64,000 nucleotides of DNA from Streptomyces sp. AC512_CC834 (GCF_019049325.1 NZ_JAGMUO010000120.1:218-64217); one strand, 5' to 3'. Shown: positions 8,037 through 16,749, counted from the first letter of the stretch. Program-made: numbers and translations. Notes: generated from the letters alone by a model not told the origin.

Positions 8037-10772
8037 CTACGGCATCCTGTCCCCCAGGAGTGCGAGGTTTTCGATGGCGGCGAGGCCGTAGAGCGCGGTG
8101 TCGTTGGTGGAGACCCAGCTCGCCTCGCTGCCCGGTACCAGCGCGAGGGGACCGCTCAGCTTCTCCGTCTTCCAGGGGGCCGACTCCTTGTAGCCGTCGG
8201 AGTCGTAGAACTTGTCCCACGCGCGCGTGGCGAGCTTCTCGTCGCCGGTCTGCACGGCCGCGTAGGCATCGAGGCGCGAGTGGCCCTGGAAGAGGATGAG
8301 GCTGCCGAAGTCGGAGCCGTAGCGCTCGGCCTGTTCCGTCTTGGTCGCGTTGAAGTAGCGGCAGTAGTCGTAGTACGCCTCGTTGAACTCGGGCATGTCG
8401 ACGAGGTCGATGAGTTCCGCGCACAGTTCGTTCAGGCCGAAGACGGCCGACAGGTGGGAGACCTCGACCTTCGGGGCGTCGGCGACGGCGAACCTCCCGG
8501 TGTCCAGGTCGTACAGGCCGCTGCCCTGGACGAAGCCGTTGGGCTGGGCGGCGATGGTCTCCATGGTGGACAGGACGCGGTCCCGGGCCTTCTCCCACTT
8601 GGGGCCCTTGCGTTCCCACTCGGTCAGCCACGCCGAGACCAGGCCGCTCCAGTCGGTGCCGAATCCGATCGAGAGGGCGTGCCGGTCGGGCGTGTAGGGC
8701 TCGGTGCGGATCTTGCGGAGCGGGTCGAGGGCGAGGAACGTCTCGTCGGAGTCGACGTTGGCGTGCATGAGGTCGCCGACGCGTTCGTCGGCGGTGAGGA
8801 AGTAGTAGAAGCGCCGGTAGGTGGTGTTGGCGATGCGCTGTTGCTTGGCGCTGTCCGCGTAGTGCTGGACGCCGTGCCGGGTGCCGAGGCCGGCCCATTG
8901 GCCCAGGTGGTAGACGTCGACCTCGCCGGTGTGCCGGGTCATGGCCTCGGCGAAGCGGAAGATGTCGGCGCGGCCGGAGCGCAGGTAGGCGTACCAGAGC
9001 CAGAGGTCCGGGGAGAGTTCGGAGTTGTCCCAGGCGTAGCCGCCGATGTCGTACCGCCACACGTGCCGGGCGGTGTCGTAGGTGTGCATGATGTCGCCGT
9101 AGTCCCAGAAGCCGTACCAACGGCGCTGCTCGACCTGGTCCTTGTAGTAGGTGAAGAGGAAGTCGAGGTGGTCCTCGATCTTCGCCTTGGCTGGTGTGGT
9201 GCGGTCGGGTTCGGAGTAGAGGCCCGGGCCGAAGACCTTGGCCTTGATGAGCTGTCCCGGCGGGGCCGCCAACTGCGGCAGGACGCGGGCCGTCTCGACC
9301 TGCTCGGCGAGTTTCCCGGCGGTCGGGGTGGTGGCGTTGGCCCAGAACATGAGCTCCGAGGTGCGGGCGATGCCGTAGGGGGTGCCGAACTCGGGTTCGT
9401 AGTCCTCGTAGGTGATGTTGAGGCCTTCGAGCTGTTCGGCGTAGGTGTCCTGGCCCATGCCGTCGTGGTAGAAGCGCAGGTCCATGGGTGGGGCCTCGGG
9501 CGACCAGAGCCAGAGGGTGACCTCGGCCTCGTCGGTCTGGGCGTCGCGGATGTCGAGCTGGGCGGGGTACTTCTCCCAGAAGTCGCGGAGCCCGAAGGAG
9601 AGGCCGCCGCTCGCGCCGCCGACGTAGCCGAAGCCGGAGGCGCGCCGTCCGCCGCCGGCGCCGATCCAGCCGTGGCCCTTCTTGGTGCGCTTGCGCAGGG
9701 TGAAGCCGTCGGCGGAGAGCTGGGAGAGGGTGTAGTCGCCCCACTCGGGGATGTACTTCAGGCGGGTGGTGACCCGCTGGTCCCAGGTGGCGGGGTCGGG
9801 CAGCTTCTCGCCGGCGAACTGCGCGGCCTGTACGGCGGTGCCCGGGTCGCGGCGCAGTCCGGTGATGCCCTTGACGGCCTCGCGCAGCAGGCCGGTGCCC
9901 TCGCCGCCGATGCGGATGTGGCGGTCGTAGGACTCGTCGCGCATGGGCACGGTGAAGCGGACGCCGAGGCCGCGGACGAAGTCGCCGCTCGCCTTGCCGG
10001 GCTCCTGTTTCCCGTCGAACGTGATGGTGTGCACCATGCGGAAGGAGTCGGCGCCCGCGTAGAAGTAGAGGCGGATGGAGAACGGCAGCCGGCCGCGGTG
10101 GCCCTTGCGGTGTTCGCCGTCGATGCGGACGACGGCGCGGACCGGGCCCTCCTGCTCGACCCTCACCTCGTCGATCGTGCCGTCGAAGCGCTCGTACTTG
10201 ACCGTGCCCTGGTCGCCGTCCTCGATCTCGGGCTGGCGCAGCAGGACGAGGCGGCCGTTCTTCGCGATCTCGGTGGAGCCTCTGGTGACCGACTTGATCA
10301 GTGTCGATCCGGACTTCCCGATTCTCGCGGTGATGACGCCGGTCGATATGTCGATGATGCCGCCGTGCCGGTCGACGGTGACCTTCTTGGCGGGGGTGGC
10401 GGGGGCGCCGGCGGCCAGGGTGAGCTTGCCGTTCCCCGGGCCGACGGCGTGCGCGGTCCACTTGAGGGAGCCGTCGGGCCAGTGGGCGAGGGGCCAGGAC
10501 TGCACGGGTACGGCCTTGCCGTCGGCGTCCGTGACGGCGAACGACTGGTCCTCCTGGAAGGTGCCCTTGGGCCAGGGGACGCCGACGGTGGAGCCTGGGG
10601 CGGCGCCGAGGCCGCCGTCCTCCAGCCAGGTCAGGGTGACGGGGCTGTCGTCGGCGGTGCGGGCGGCGGGCGCGGCCTGCGCGTTCTTCGTGCCCAGCGC
10701 CCAACTGAACTGGGCGGCGGCGCCGGCGACGGCGGCCGCCTTGAGAAGGGACCTGCGGGGGATGGGGGACAT
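8037..10772 (-). CDS. Tat-exported exo-rhamnogalacturonan lyase-like protein
   Basis: A 911-residue secreted protein. The ATG at 10772 (MSPIPRRSLLKAAAV) has a GGAAAGG site and gives a twin-arginine signal, RRSLLK plus an alanine-rich h-region, cleaved near AQAAPA. The N-terminal domain (about 55-130, with PWPKGTFQ and SWPLAHWPDGSLKW) and the following beta-rich and alpha/alpha regions resemble the Penicillium exo-rhamnogalacturonan lyase (PL26) type; aromatic and charged residues such as YNRRFYYF-like helices are scattered in the C-terminal third. It probably cleaves an extracellular pectic or related polysaccharide. The neighbouring DUF624 and sugar ABC-importer genes on the same strand support a saccharide-use role. 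The family call is from memory of sequence features, so the exact substrate is an inference. Confidence 0.75.
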   Translation of the reverse strand: MSPIPRRSLLKAAAVAGAAAQFSWALGTKNAQAAPAARTADDSPVTLTWLEDGGLGAAPGSTVGVPWPKGTFQEDQSFAVTDADGKAVPVQSWPLAHWPDGSLKWTAHAVGPGNGKLTLAAGAPATPAKKVTVDRHGGIIDISTGVITARIGKSGSTLIKSVTRGSTEIAKNGRLVLLRQPEIEDGDQGTVKYERFDGTIDEVRVEQEGPVRAVVRIDGEHRKGHRGRLPFSIRLYFYAGADSFRMVHTITFDGKQEPGKASGDFVRGLGVRFTVPMRDESYDRHIRIGGEGTGLLREAVKGITGLRRDPGTAVQAAQFAGEKLPDPATWDQRVTTRLKYIPEWGDYTLSQLSADGFTLRKRTKKGHGWIGAGGGRRASGFGYVGGASGGLSFGLRDFWEKYPAQLDIRDAQTDEAEVTLWLWSPEAPPMDLRFYHDGMGQDTYAEQLEGLNITYEDYEPEFGTPYGIARTSELMFWANATTPTAGKLAEQVETARVLPQLAAPPGQLIKAKVFGPGLYSEPDRTTPAKAKIEDHLDFLFTYYKDQVEQRRWYGFWDYGDIMHTYDTARHVWRYDIGGYAWDNSELSPDLWLWYAYLRSGRADIFRFAEAMTRHTGEVDVYHLGQWAGLGTRHGVQHYADSAKQQRIANTTYRRFYYFLTADERVGDLMHANVDSDETFLALDPLRKIRTEPYTPDRHALSIGFGTDWSGLVSAWLTEWERKGPKWEKARDRVLSTMETIAAQPNGFVQGSGLYDLDTGRFAVADAPKVEVSHLSAVFGLNELCAELIDLVDMPEFNEAYYDYCRYFNATKTEQAERYGSDFGSLILFQGHSRLDAYAAVQTGDEKLATRAWDKFYDSDGYKESAPWKTEKLSGPLALVPGSEASWVSTNDTALYGLAAIENLALLGDRMP

Positions 10773-10859
10773 GGCCTTTCCTTTCCGTGCGGGTGTGCAG
10801 GGGGTGGTCAAGGGCATGGCTGTGCGAGGTGGTGCCAGTCGGGTCAAGGTGTCGAGACG

Positions 10860-10941
10860 TTGAGGTGTGAGGTGTTGAGGTGTGAGGTGTTGAGGTGTGA
10901 GGTGTTGAGGTGTGAGGTGTTGAGGTGTGAGGTGTGAGGTG
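10860..10941. repeat. five perfect 15-bp tandem repeats plus partial unit
   Basis: The unit TTGAGGTGTGAGGTG is repeated five times without change (10860-10934), followed by a 7-bp partial unit. It lies upstream of the lyase start and downstream of the DUF624 stop. The array is bracketed by a perfect 12-bp direct repeat GTCAAGGGCATG at 10807-10818 and 10956-10967, whose minus-strand reading contains CCTTGAC, a -35-like sequence. Slippage array or regulator-binding cluster; cannot be decided here. Confidence 0.9.
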
Positions 10942-11019
10942 TTGAGACGGTCTATGTCAAGGGCATGACAGTCGGGGCGCGGTGCCGGAGCGCCGGCCCG
11001 GGTGCTCGGGCGCCGCCGG

Positions 11020-11619
11020 TCAGCGGCGCCGGTAGCGCTCCTCCACGGCGACGGCCGCCGCGGCGACGGCGCCGAGGACGGCGACGGCCAGCGGAGCGCT
11101 GAACCAGGCGGAGCAGGCCACGACGGCCAGCCCGCCGACGATCAGGAAGGAACCGGCGGGGTCGAGCACGGTGCGGCGGGCCGCCCGCGCCAGCAGCGTC
11201 CGCCAGGAGGAGCCGGGCCGCCAGGCCGCCGCGGCCCGCAGCCCGGCCACGGCGGCGCCGATCAGGGCGAGCACCCCGACGGCGCCGACGAGCGGACCGC
11301 CTGGCAGACCGCTGCGTACGGCCTGCACGTCCACCCACACGGCGGCCAGGGCGATCCACCCGGCGACCCCGACGAGCCACCCGCGGCGCACCGCAGCCCG
11401 GAAGTCGGCCACGAACTCCCGCCGGCCGCCGCTCTCGTGGGCGAGCCGGCGCCCGAGGTGCCGTGCGCCTGCCGCGAAGGCGGCGGGGTAGGTGACCAGC
11501 GGCAGCGCGGCCACCGCGATCCACACGCCGGTGAGCAGGCACTCGGCGAACAGGGCGAACCCCTGGGCGAGCCGGGACTCCCCCGGTTCCGGACGGGCCT
11601 TGGCACGCGCCTCGGTCAT
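11020..11619 (-). CDS. DUF624 (YesL-like) membrane protein
   Basis: A 199-residue integral membrane protein with about five hydrophobic helices and a basic cytoplasmic loop containing HLGRRL and FRAAVRRGW, the pattern of YesL/DUF624 proteins. YesL in Bacillus sits in a rhamnogalacturonan-use cluster; the family is thought to assist carbohydrate uptake, with no proven mechanism. It starts at ATG 11619, twelve bases after the stop of the inner-membrane permease gene, so it is almost certainly part of the ABC operon. This context strengthens the idea that the block handles pectin-type saccharides. Confidence 0.85.
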   Translation of the reverse strand: MTEARAKARPEPGESRLAQGFALFAECLLTGVWIAVAALPLVTYPAAFAAGARHLGRRLAHESGGRREFVADFRAAVRRGWLVGVAGWIALAAVWVDVQAVRSGLPGGPLVGAVGVLALIGAAVAGLRAAAAWRPGSSWRTLLARAARRTVLDPAGSFLIVGGLAVVACSAWFSAPLAVAVLGAVAAAAVAVEERYRRR

Positions 11620-11631
11620 GATCGGTTCACC

Positions 11632-12552
11632 TCAGCCCTTCAGGCCGGACGTGGCCATGCCGTCGATCAGATAGCGCTGGAAGGCCAGGAAGAAGGCGAG
11701 GACGGGCAGCAGGGCGACGAGTGACATGGCGATCATGCCGCCGTAGTTCGCCAGCCCCTCCTGGTCCACGAACATCTTCAGGCCGAGGGAGACGGTGTAC
11801 TTGCTCGGCTCGTTGAGATAGATCAGCGGGCCCATGAAGTCGTTCCAGGAGTTGATGAAGGTGAAGATCGCGCTGGTGATCAGGGCGGGCCGGCACAGCG
11901 GAAGCACGATCGACCAGTAGATGCGCAGATGCCCGCAGCCGTCGAGGCGGGCCGCCTCGTCCAGTTCCCTGGGCAGGTTGCGCATGAACTGCACCATCAG
12001 GAAGACGAAGAACGCCTCGGTGGCCAGGTACTTGCCCAGCAGGAGCGGGGTGTACGTGTTGATCAGGTCCATGTTGCGGAAGAGCACGTACTGCGGGATC
12101 AGCAGCACGTGGTAGGGCAGCAGCAGGGTGCCGATCATCAGCGTGAACAGCAGGTTGCGGCCGGCGAACCTGATCTTGGCGAAGGCGTACGCCGTCAGCG
12201 AGCAGGACACGACGATCCCGACCACCGAACCGATCGCGAGGAAGAGCGAGTTGAGGAAGAAGGTGGAGATCGAGATGTCCGCGATGCCGTCGGCGAGGCT
12301 CGTGTAGTTGGAGGTGATCGGGTCGCCCGGGAAGAGGTCCAGGCTGCCGACGATGTCGCCGCTCTCCTTGAAGGAGCCGCCGATCACCCAGAGCACCGGG
12401 TAGAGGATCACGGCGAGGATCGCCAGCGACCCGAGGTGCCAGGCGAGCGAGCCCGGCAGCCGGCGCCTCAGGGCCCCCTTCGCGGGCGGGGCGTGCGGGA
12501 CGTCGGTGGCCGTGGCTTCGTTGGCCGTGACGTCGGTGGCCTGCGCGCTCAT
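11632..12552 (-). CDS. carbohydrate ABC permease, MalG type
   Basis: A 306-residue inner-membrane permease of the CUT1 sugar importer class. Six membrane helices are visible, the first at about 35-58 (LAILAVILYPVLWVIGG), and the EAA loop reads DEAARLDGCG about 100 residues from the C-terminus. The 30-residue N-terminus is hydrophilic. The ATG at 12552 overlaps the preceding permease stop by ATGA, indicating translational coupling. With its partner permease and lipoprotein it forms a complete importer apart from the ATPase, which in Streptomyces is often a shared MsiK-type protein encoded elsewhere. Confidence 0.92.
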   Translation of the reverse strand: MSAQATDVTANEATATDVPHAPPAKGALRRRLPGSLAWHLGSLAILAVILYPVLWVIGGSFKESGDIVGSLDLFPGDPITSNYTSLADGIADISISTFFLNSLFLAIGSVVGIVVSCSLTAYAFAKIRFAGRNLLFTLMIGTLLLPYHVLLIPQYVLFRNMDLINTYTPLLLGKYLATEAFFVFLMVQFMRNLPRELDEAARLDGCGHLRIYWSIVLPLCRPALITSAIFTFINSWNDFMGPLIYLNEPSKYTVSLGLKMFVDQEGLANYGGMIAMSLVALLPVLAFFLAFQRYLIDGMATSGLKG

Positions 12553-13547
12553 CGGCCGCCCTCCTCGTAGTGCACCCAGCGCTTCTGGGACCAGAACAGC
12601 ACCGCGGTGACCAGGGCGACCGCGACCAGCAGCATCCACGCCATGGCGGAGGCCAGGCCCATGCGGCTGTTCTCGAAGCCCTGGACGTACAGATAGCAGG
12701 TGTAGACCATCGTGCCGTCCGCGGGACCGCAGGCGTTGCCTCCGGCGCCGCCGCCGACGATGTAGGCCGAGCTGAAGATCTGGAAGGAGTGGATGGTCTC
12801 CAGCAGGACGTTGAAGAAGAGGACCGGGGAGATCATCGGCAGGGTGATGTTCCAGAACTGCCGCAGCTTGCCGGCCCCGTCGACGTCGGCCGCCTCGTAC
12901 AGCTCGCGCGGCACCTGCTTGAGGCCGGCCAGGAAGATGACCATGGGGGCGCCGAACTGCCAGACGGTCAGCGCCACCAGGCTGTAGATGATCAGTTCCG
13001 GGTCGCCGGTCCAGCCGCCGGCGTCGAACCCGAAGAGCTGCTGCGTACGGTCGACGATCGCGTCGTCCGTGAAGATCGCCTTCCACACGATCGCGACGGA
13101 CACGCTCGCGCCGATCAGGGACGGCGCGTAGAAGGCGGCCCGGTAGAAGGCCTGACCGCGCCGCTTCTGCGCCAGCAGCAGCGCGACCCCGAGCGCCGCG
13201 ATCAGCTTGATCGGCGTGCCGACCACGACGTACCACAGGGTGATCCGGACCGAGTGGCGCCAGCGCGGGTCGCCGAACATCTCGGAGAAGTTGTCCAGGC
13301 CGATCCACCTGGGGGCGTCGAAGAGGTTGTAGTCGGTGAACGCGAAGTAGAGCGAGGCGACCATCGGTCCCGCGGTCAGCAGGAGGAATCCGGCGATCCA
13401 GGGGGACATGAAGAGGTAGCCGGCCAGGTTCTCCCGGCGGCCCCGCCGCTTCAGCTCGGCGGGGCGCGGGGACTTGCGTGGACCGTGCCGCGGCTCGGAG
13501 TTCCTCAGTCCCTCCCTCGCGGGGGCGTGTGTCACGGCGCTTCCCAT
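12549..13547 (-). CDS. carbohydrate ABC permease, MalF type
   Basis: A 332-residue permease with a basic 40-residue N-terminus, six hydrophobic helices and the EAA motif EAADVDGAGKLRQFW near residue 215, as in CUT1 MalF-like subunits. It overlaps the binding-protein gene at its start and the second permease at its stop, each by ATGA. It is expected to sit in the cytoplasmic membrane with the MalG-type partner and receive sugar from the lipoprotein. No ATP-binding gene is adjacent. Substrate is inferred from the neighbouring lyase. Confidence 0.92.
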   Translation of the reverse strand: MGSAVTHAPAREGLRNSEPRHGPRKSPRPAELKRRGRRENLAGYLFMSPWIAGFLLLTAGPMVASLYFAFTDYNLFDAPRWIGLDNFSEMFGDPRWRHSVRITLWYVVVGTPIKLIAALGVALLLAQKRRGQAFYRAAFYAPSLIGASVSVAIVWKAIFTDDAIVDRTQQLFGFDAGGWTGDPELIIYSLVALTVWQFGAPMVIFLAGLKQVPRELYEAADVDGAGKLRQFWNITLPMISPVLFFNVLLETIHSFQIFSSAYIVGGGAGGNACGPADGTMVYTCYLYVQGFENSRMGLASAMAWMLLVAVALVTAVLFWSQKRWVHYEEGGR

Positions 13548-14884
13548 CAGCCGGCGAGAGCCGTCTTCGACTCGGTGAAGAACTGCTCGACGGCGTCCTC
13601 GACCGACCGGGTGCCGAGCGCCATCTCCTCGGCGATGCGCAGGAACGCGGCCTCGCAGATGTCGGCCCCGTTCGGGTGCGGGGTGATCTGCTCCAGGACG
13701 CCCGCCTCGACGAGCGACTCCTCGTAGGCGGCGATGGCCTTGTTGACCGGGTCGGTCGGCCGGTACGCGTCGTACTGGGCATGCGTCGCGGGGACACCGC
13801 GGTCATAGCCCATGATCTTGGCGACCTCGGGGTCGTGCACCATGAAGTCGATGAACTGGGCGACTTCCTTCGGGTGCTCGGTGCGCTTGTAGCCGCTGAG
13901 CATCAAGGAGCCGAGGTACTGGCCGGTCCGTTTGCCGTCCGTGGTGGGGATCGGCGCGAGTCCGTACTCGCTCTTGCCCTCGGAGGTGTAGCGGACGGTG
14001 AAGTTGTCCCAGGTGAACTCGCTGCCGGCGAGTTCCGCGGAGAGCGCCGACTTGGGCTTGATCTGGGCGACCTTCTTGGCGTCGGCGAACAGGCCGGACT
14101 TCACACCCTTCTCCGCCTTGGTCCACCACGTGGTCAGGTCCGCCTCGGTGAAGCCGAGTCCGTCCTCGGTGAAGAAGGCCTTGCCGTTCTGACGCAGGTA
14201 CAGGTCGTAGAGGTACATGACGCCGTACATGCCGCTGTCGCCGGCCCGGCCGGTCCTGTCGCGGATTCTCCTCATCGCCTCGTCGAAGTCGTCCCACGTC
14301 CAGCCCTGTTCGGGCTTGACGCCGGCCCGGGTGTAGACGGGCTTGTCGATGACCAGGGCCATCGAGTTCGAACCGACGGGCACGCCGAGGAGTTTGCCGT
14401 CGATCTCGCCGAACTTCTCCAGACCCGCGCGGAATCCGTCCATGGCGAGGTTTCCCGCCTTGACCTGCTCACTCAGATCGAGCAGGACATTCTTGGCATC
14501 GTATTTCCGGAGAAAACCAATGGCATTCTGGAAGACGTCCGGTGGATTCCCTCCGGAGGCCTGCGTGTTGAACTTCTTCCAGAAGTCGGTGTACGGCTGA
14601 AAGTCGGTCTTGACCTTGATCTGCGGATACTTCTTCTCGAAGAGCGCGATGGTCTTGTTGATGCGTTCCGCCCGGTCCTCGGCACCCCACCAGGAGTAAC
14701 GGATCGTCACCGTTCCGTCCCCCGAGCCGCTGCCGCCGCCGCACGCGGTGGCCGTGGCGCCCAGTCCCGCGACGGCCAGCGAGGCCCCGGCCGCCTTGAG
14801 GATCGCCCGCCTCCCGGTCCGCCTCTCCGCATACCTGTTCGCATGCCTGTTCACATGCCTCTTCGCATTCCCGCCCTGCTGCAT
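13547..14884 (-). CDS. extracellular sugar-binding lipoprotein
   Basis: A 445-residue solute-binding protein of the family-1 type. The start ATG 14884 (MQQGGNAKR) has GGGGAGG upstream. The signal contains twin arginines (RRAILK), a hydrophobic stretch and a lipobox-like ATAC followed by Gly/Ser, so it is probably a Tat-exported lipoprotein. The mature protein opens TVTIRYSWWG, then ALFEKKYPQIKV, typical of oligosaccharide-binding proteins. It is the first gene of the importer operon and lies just downstream of a LacI-type operator. Longer in-frame upstream starts lack a good ribosome site. Confidence 0.92.
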   Translation of the reverse strand: MQQGGNAKRHVNRHANRYAERRTGRRAILKAAGASLAVAGLGATATACGGGSGSGDGTVTIRYSWWGAEDRAERINKTIALFEKKYPQIKVKTDFQPYTDFWKKFNTQASGGNPPDVFQNAIGFLRKYDAKNVLLDLSEQVKAGNLAMDGFRAGLEKFGEIDGKLLGVPVGSNSMALVIDKPVYTRAGVKPEQGWTWDDFDEAMRRIRDRTGRAGDSGMYGVMYLYDLYLRQNGKAFFTEDGLGFTEADLTTWWTKAEKGVKSGLFADAKKVAQIKPKSALSAELAGSEFTWDNFTVRYTSEGKSEYGLAPIPTTDGKRTGQYLGSLMLSGYKRTEHPKEVAQFIDFMVHDPEVAKIMGYDRGVPATHAQYDAYRPTDPVNKAIAAYEESLVEAGVLEQITPHPNGADICEAAFLRIAEEMALGTRSVEDAVEQFFTESKTALAG

Positions 14885-14926
14885 ACGAGCCTCCCCGGGA
14901 CGTCGCGTTCGCCTCATGAATCGTTT

Positions 14927-14940
14927 CAAGTAAGCGCTTG
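14927..14940 (-). promoter_or_regulatory. LacI-family operator upstream of sugar importer
   Basis: CAAGTAAGCGCTTG, with a perfect 8-bp centre AAGCGCTT, lies 43 bp upstream of the binding-protein start. AAGCGCTT-type palindromes are typical targets of LacI-family sugar repressors. No LacI gene is in the window, so the regulator is encoded elsewhere. Confidence 0.65.
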
Positions 14941-15217
14941 CTGGCACAAGGTACGGAGGGCCTGGAGGCGCGTCAATGATTCGGACAGGAATTGCCGGGC
15001 GCGGGCCGTGACCGGCCTGGACACCGCTCCCGGACGCGCTGTTCGGCGACGGGCGAACACCCAGGTCGGCGCGGCGCGACCGACGGGCCGAACGACTGGG
15101 AACCCGGGGCGGGCCGCGACGCCGAAGGTCACGGTTGGATGAACACGGGCGGAAGCGGAACGGCCGCGCGGGCCCTTCGGACACCCTGGGCGGACTTCCG
15201 GGCGCACCCGCACGACG

Positions 15218-15253
15218 AGGCGGCCCGGCTCACGATCGTGAGCCGGGCCGCCT
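15218..15253 (-). terminator. terminator of tRNA-Val (second copy)
   Basis: A 36-bp perfect palindrome beginning AGGCGGCCCGGCTCACG; it can form a stem of about 16 bp. It starts 11 bases beyond the 3' end of the tRNA on the minus strand. Confidence 0.8.
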
Positions 15254-15263
15254 GATGATCCGG

Positions 15264-15335
15264 TGGGCGATACTGGGTTCGAACCAGTGACCTCTTCGGT
15301 GTGAACGAAGCGCTCTCCCACTGAGCTAATCGCCC
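15264..15335 (-). tRNA. tRNA-Val (CAC), copy 2
   Basis: Identical over 72 nt to the copy at 7428-7499: acceptor GGGCGAT / ATCGCCC, anticodon CAC in loop TTCACAC, T loop GGTTCGAAC. A TAATCT sequence 14-19 bases upstream on the minus strand could be the -10 element; no clear -35 is seen. Confidence 0.97.
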
Positions 15336-15413
15336 GGACGCAGGAAGAAGATTACCCCATGTCAGGGGCGCCCGTGACCAGCGGGGGCCGCGACGGCGCA
15401 CCCCCGCGGGCGA

Positions 15414-15866
15414 TCACTGGTCCTCGATCTTCCAGGGCATCTGGAGGCCGAACTTCCACAGGTAGATCCCGGCCAGCACGGCGATGATCACCACACCGAT
15501 CGAGGTCAGGATGATGTTCCGGCGCCGCACCTTCGGATCGAGGGCACGCTGCGCCGCCTCGGTGACCTTGCGCTTGGTCCAGCGCAGCGCGAGCTGGGCC
15601 CAGACGAACTCGGTCGCCCAGATCGCCATGCCGCCGAAGATCACGACCCAGCCCGGTCCGGGCAGCACCAGCATGGCGACGCCGGCCACCACGACCGCCA
15701 GGCCGACGACGAAGACGCCGACCTGCCAGCTCAGGTGCAGGGCACGGCGTGCCTTGACGAAATCCGGTGCCCGCGAACCGAGCGCGCGCTCGGCCGTGGC
15801 CTCGTCCGTCCCCGTACGGTCTTCCGCCACGGCTGCCTCGCCGTGCTTGTCACTCCCCGTGTTCAT
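15414..15866 (-). CDS. TIGR02611-type small membrane protein
   Basis: A 150-residue protein with two membrane regions: about 45-95, containing the PGPGW motif (LVLPGPGWVVIFGG), and about 118-140. The loop between them is basic (RWTKRKVTEAAQRAL). This matches the actinobacterial PGPGW transmembrane family, whose function is unknown. The ATG at 15866 (MNTGSDKHG) is chosen; a GTG at 15899 is in frame, and neither has a strong ribosome site. It is transcribed away from ssgB, with which it shares a 190-bp promoter region. Confidence 0.8.
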   Translation of the reverse strand: MNTGSDKHGEAAVAEDRTGTDEATAERALGSRAPDFVKARRALHLSWQVGVFVVGLAVVVAGVAMLVLPGPGWVVIFGGMAIWATEFVWAQLALRWTKRKVTEAAQRALDPKVRRRNIILTSIGVVIIAVLAGIYLWKFGLQMPWKIEDQ

Positions 15867-16057
15867 ACGGCCAAACACTACCCGAGCGAAACCTGTCACC
15901 GGAATGGGCGCAGGACCCGAACGATCTCTCGGCCGGAAGAGTTACGTAAACACACGCAAAACACTCAGAGGGGTTTACAACGGCACCGTAGGTGGCATGT
16001 CGATTTCGCCGACGTGCGAATCCCCGAGCGCACACTGAGCGAAAGGCCCTGGCGCTT

Positions 16058-16471
16058 ATGAACACCACGGTCAGCTGCGAGCTGCACCTGCGCCTCGTTG
16101 TGTCGAGCGAGTCCTCCCTGCCTGTCCCCGCAGGCCTGCGGTACGACACGGCCGACCCCTACGCCGTGCACGCCACCTTCCACACCGGAGCCGAGGAGAC
16201 CGTCGAGTGGGTGTTCGCCCGCGACCTCCTCGCCGAAGGTCTCCACCGCCCCACCGGCACGGGCGACGTCCGTGTCTGGCCGTCCCGCAGCCACGGCCAG
16301 GGCGTCGTGTGTATCGCTCTCAGCTCTCCGGAGGGCGAGGCACTGCTCGAGGCCCCGGCACGGGCCCTGGAGTCCTTCCTGAAGCGCACAGACGCCGCCG
16401 TGCCTCCCGGCACGGAACACCGGCACTTCGATCTCGATCAGGAGCTCTCGCACATCCTGGCGGAAAGCTAG
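16058..16471 (+). CDS. ssgB: sporulation-specific cell division protein SsgB
   Basis: A 137-residue SsgA-like protein opening MNTTVSCELHLRLVV, with the family's conserved YDTADPYAVHATFH and the C-terminal DLDQELSHILAES. In Streptomyces SsgB, positioned by SsgA, recruits FtsZ to future septa in aerial hyphae and is needed for sporulation. The ATG at 16058 follows GAAAGG; the longer upstream ORF start is rejected. The upstream region holds a short palindrome TTACGTAA and lower-GC sequence typical of developmental promoters, but I cannot assign a specific regulator. The gene is the best taxonomic marker in the window for a sporulating actinomycete. Confidence 0.96.
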   Translation: MNTTVSCELHLRLVVSSESSLPVPAGLRYDTADPYAVHATFHTGAEETVEWVFARDLLAEGLHRPTGTGDVRVWPSRSHGQGVVCIALSSPEGEALLEAPARALESFLKRTDAAVPPGTEHRHFDLDQELSHILAES

Positions 16472-16749
16472 GGCGGGGCCCCGCGTGAAGCCGCCCGTCG
16501 CCGTCGACTCGGGGTGACGGCACGGGCCCGGACAACCGCATACGGCACACACCGGCGTCGTCGCCGCGGATCTCCGCGGGGGCGGCGCCGCCGCGTGCGC
16601 GGCGCCGGGGAACGAAGGCGGGCCGGCCGCCGTTGTAGGGGCAACCGACGACCGGGACCGGCTCGCGGCCGGTTCGCCCGCCGCCCGAGCCACTACCATC
16701 GGCCAGCATCGGCGGGCGCCCGCCCGACCCCCAGGCCAGGGAGCGAAAC

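Noticed and set aside
6625..10704. 1359-codon minus-strand frame through the lyase, tRNA-Val and exonuclease
   Set aside because: It crosses a tRNA gene and two well-supported genes in the wrong frame.
7509..10937. Plus-strand open frame of 1142 codons opposite the lyase gene
   Set aside because: It is the antisense shadow of a gene with clear domains and Tat signal; composition is Val/Gly/Glu-rich and lacks a ribosome site.
15900..16057. Possible BldD or sigma-H site before ssgB
   Set aside because: A TTACGTAA palindrome and a GGTTTAC word are present, but neither fits the known consensus well enough to call.
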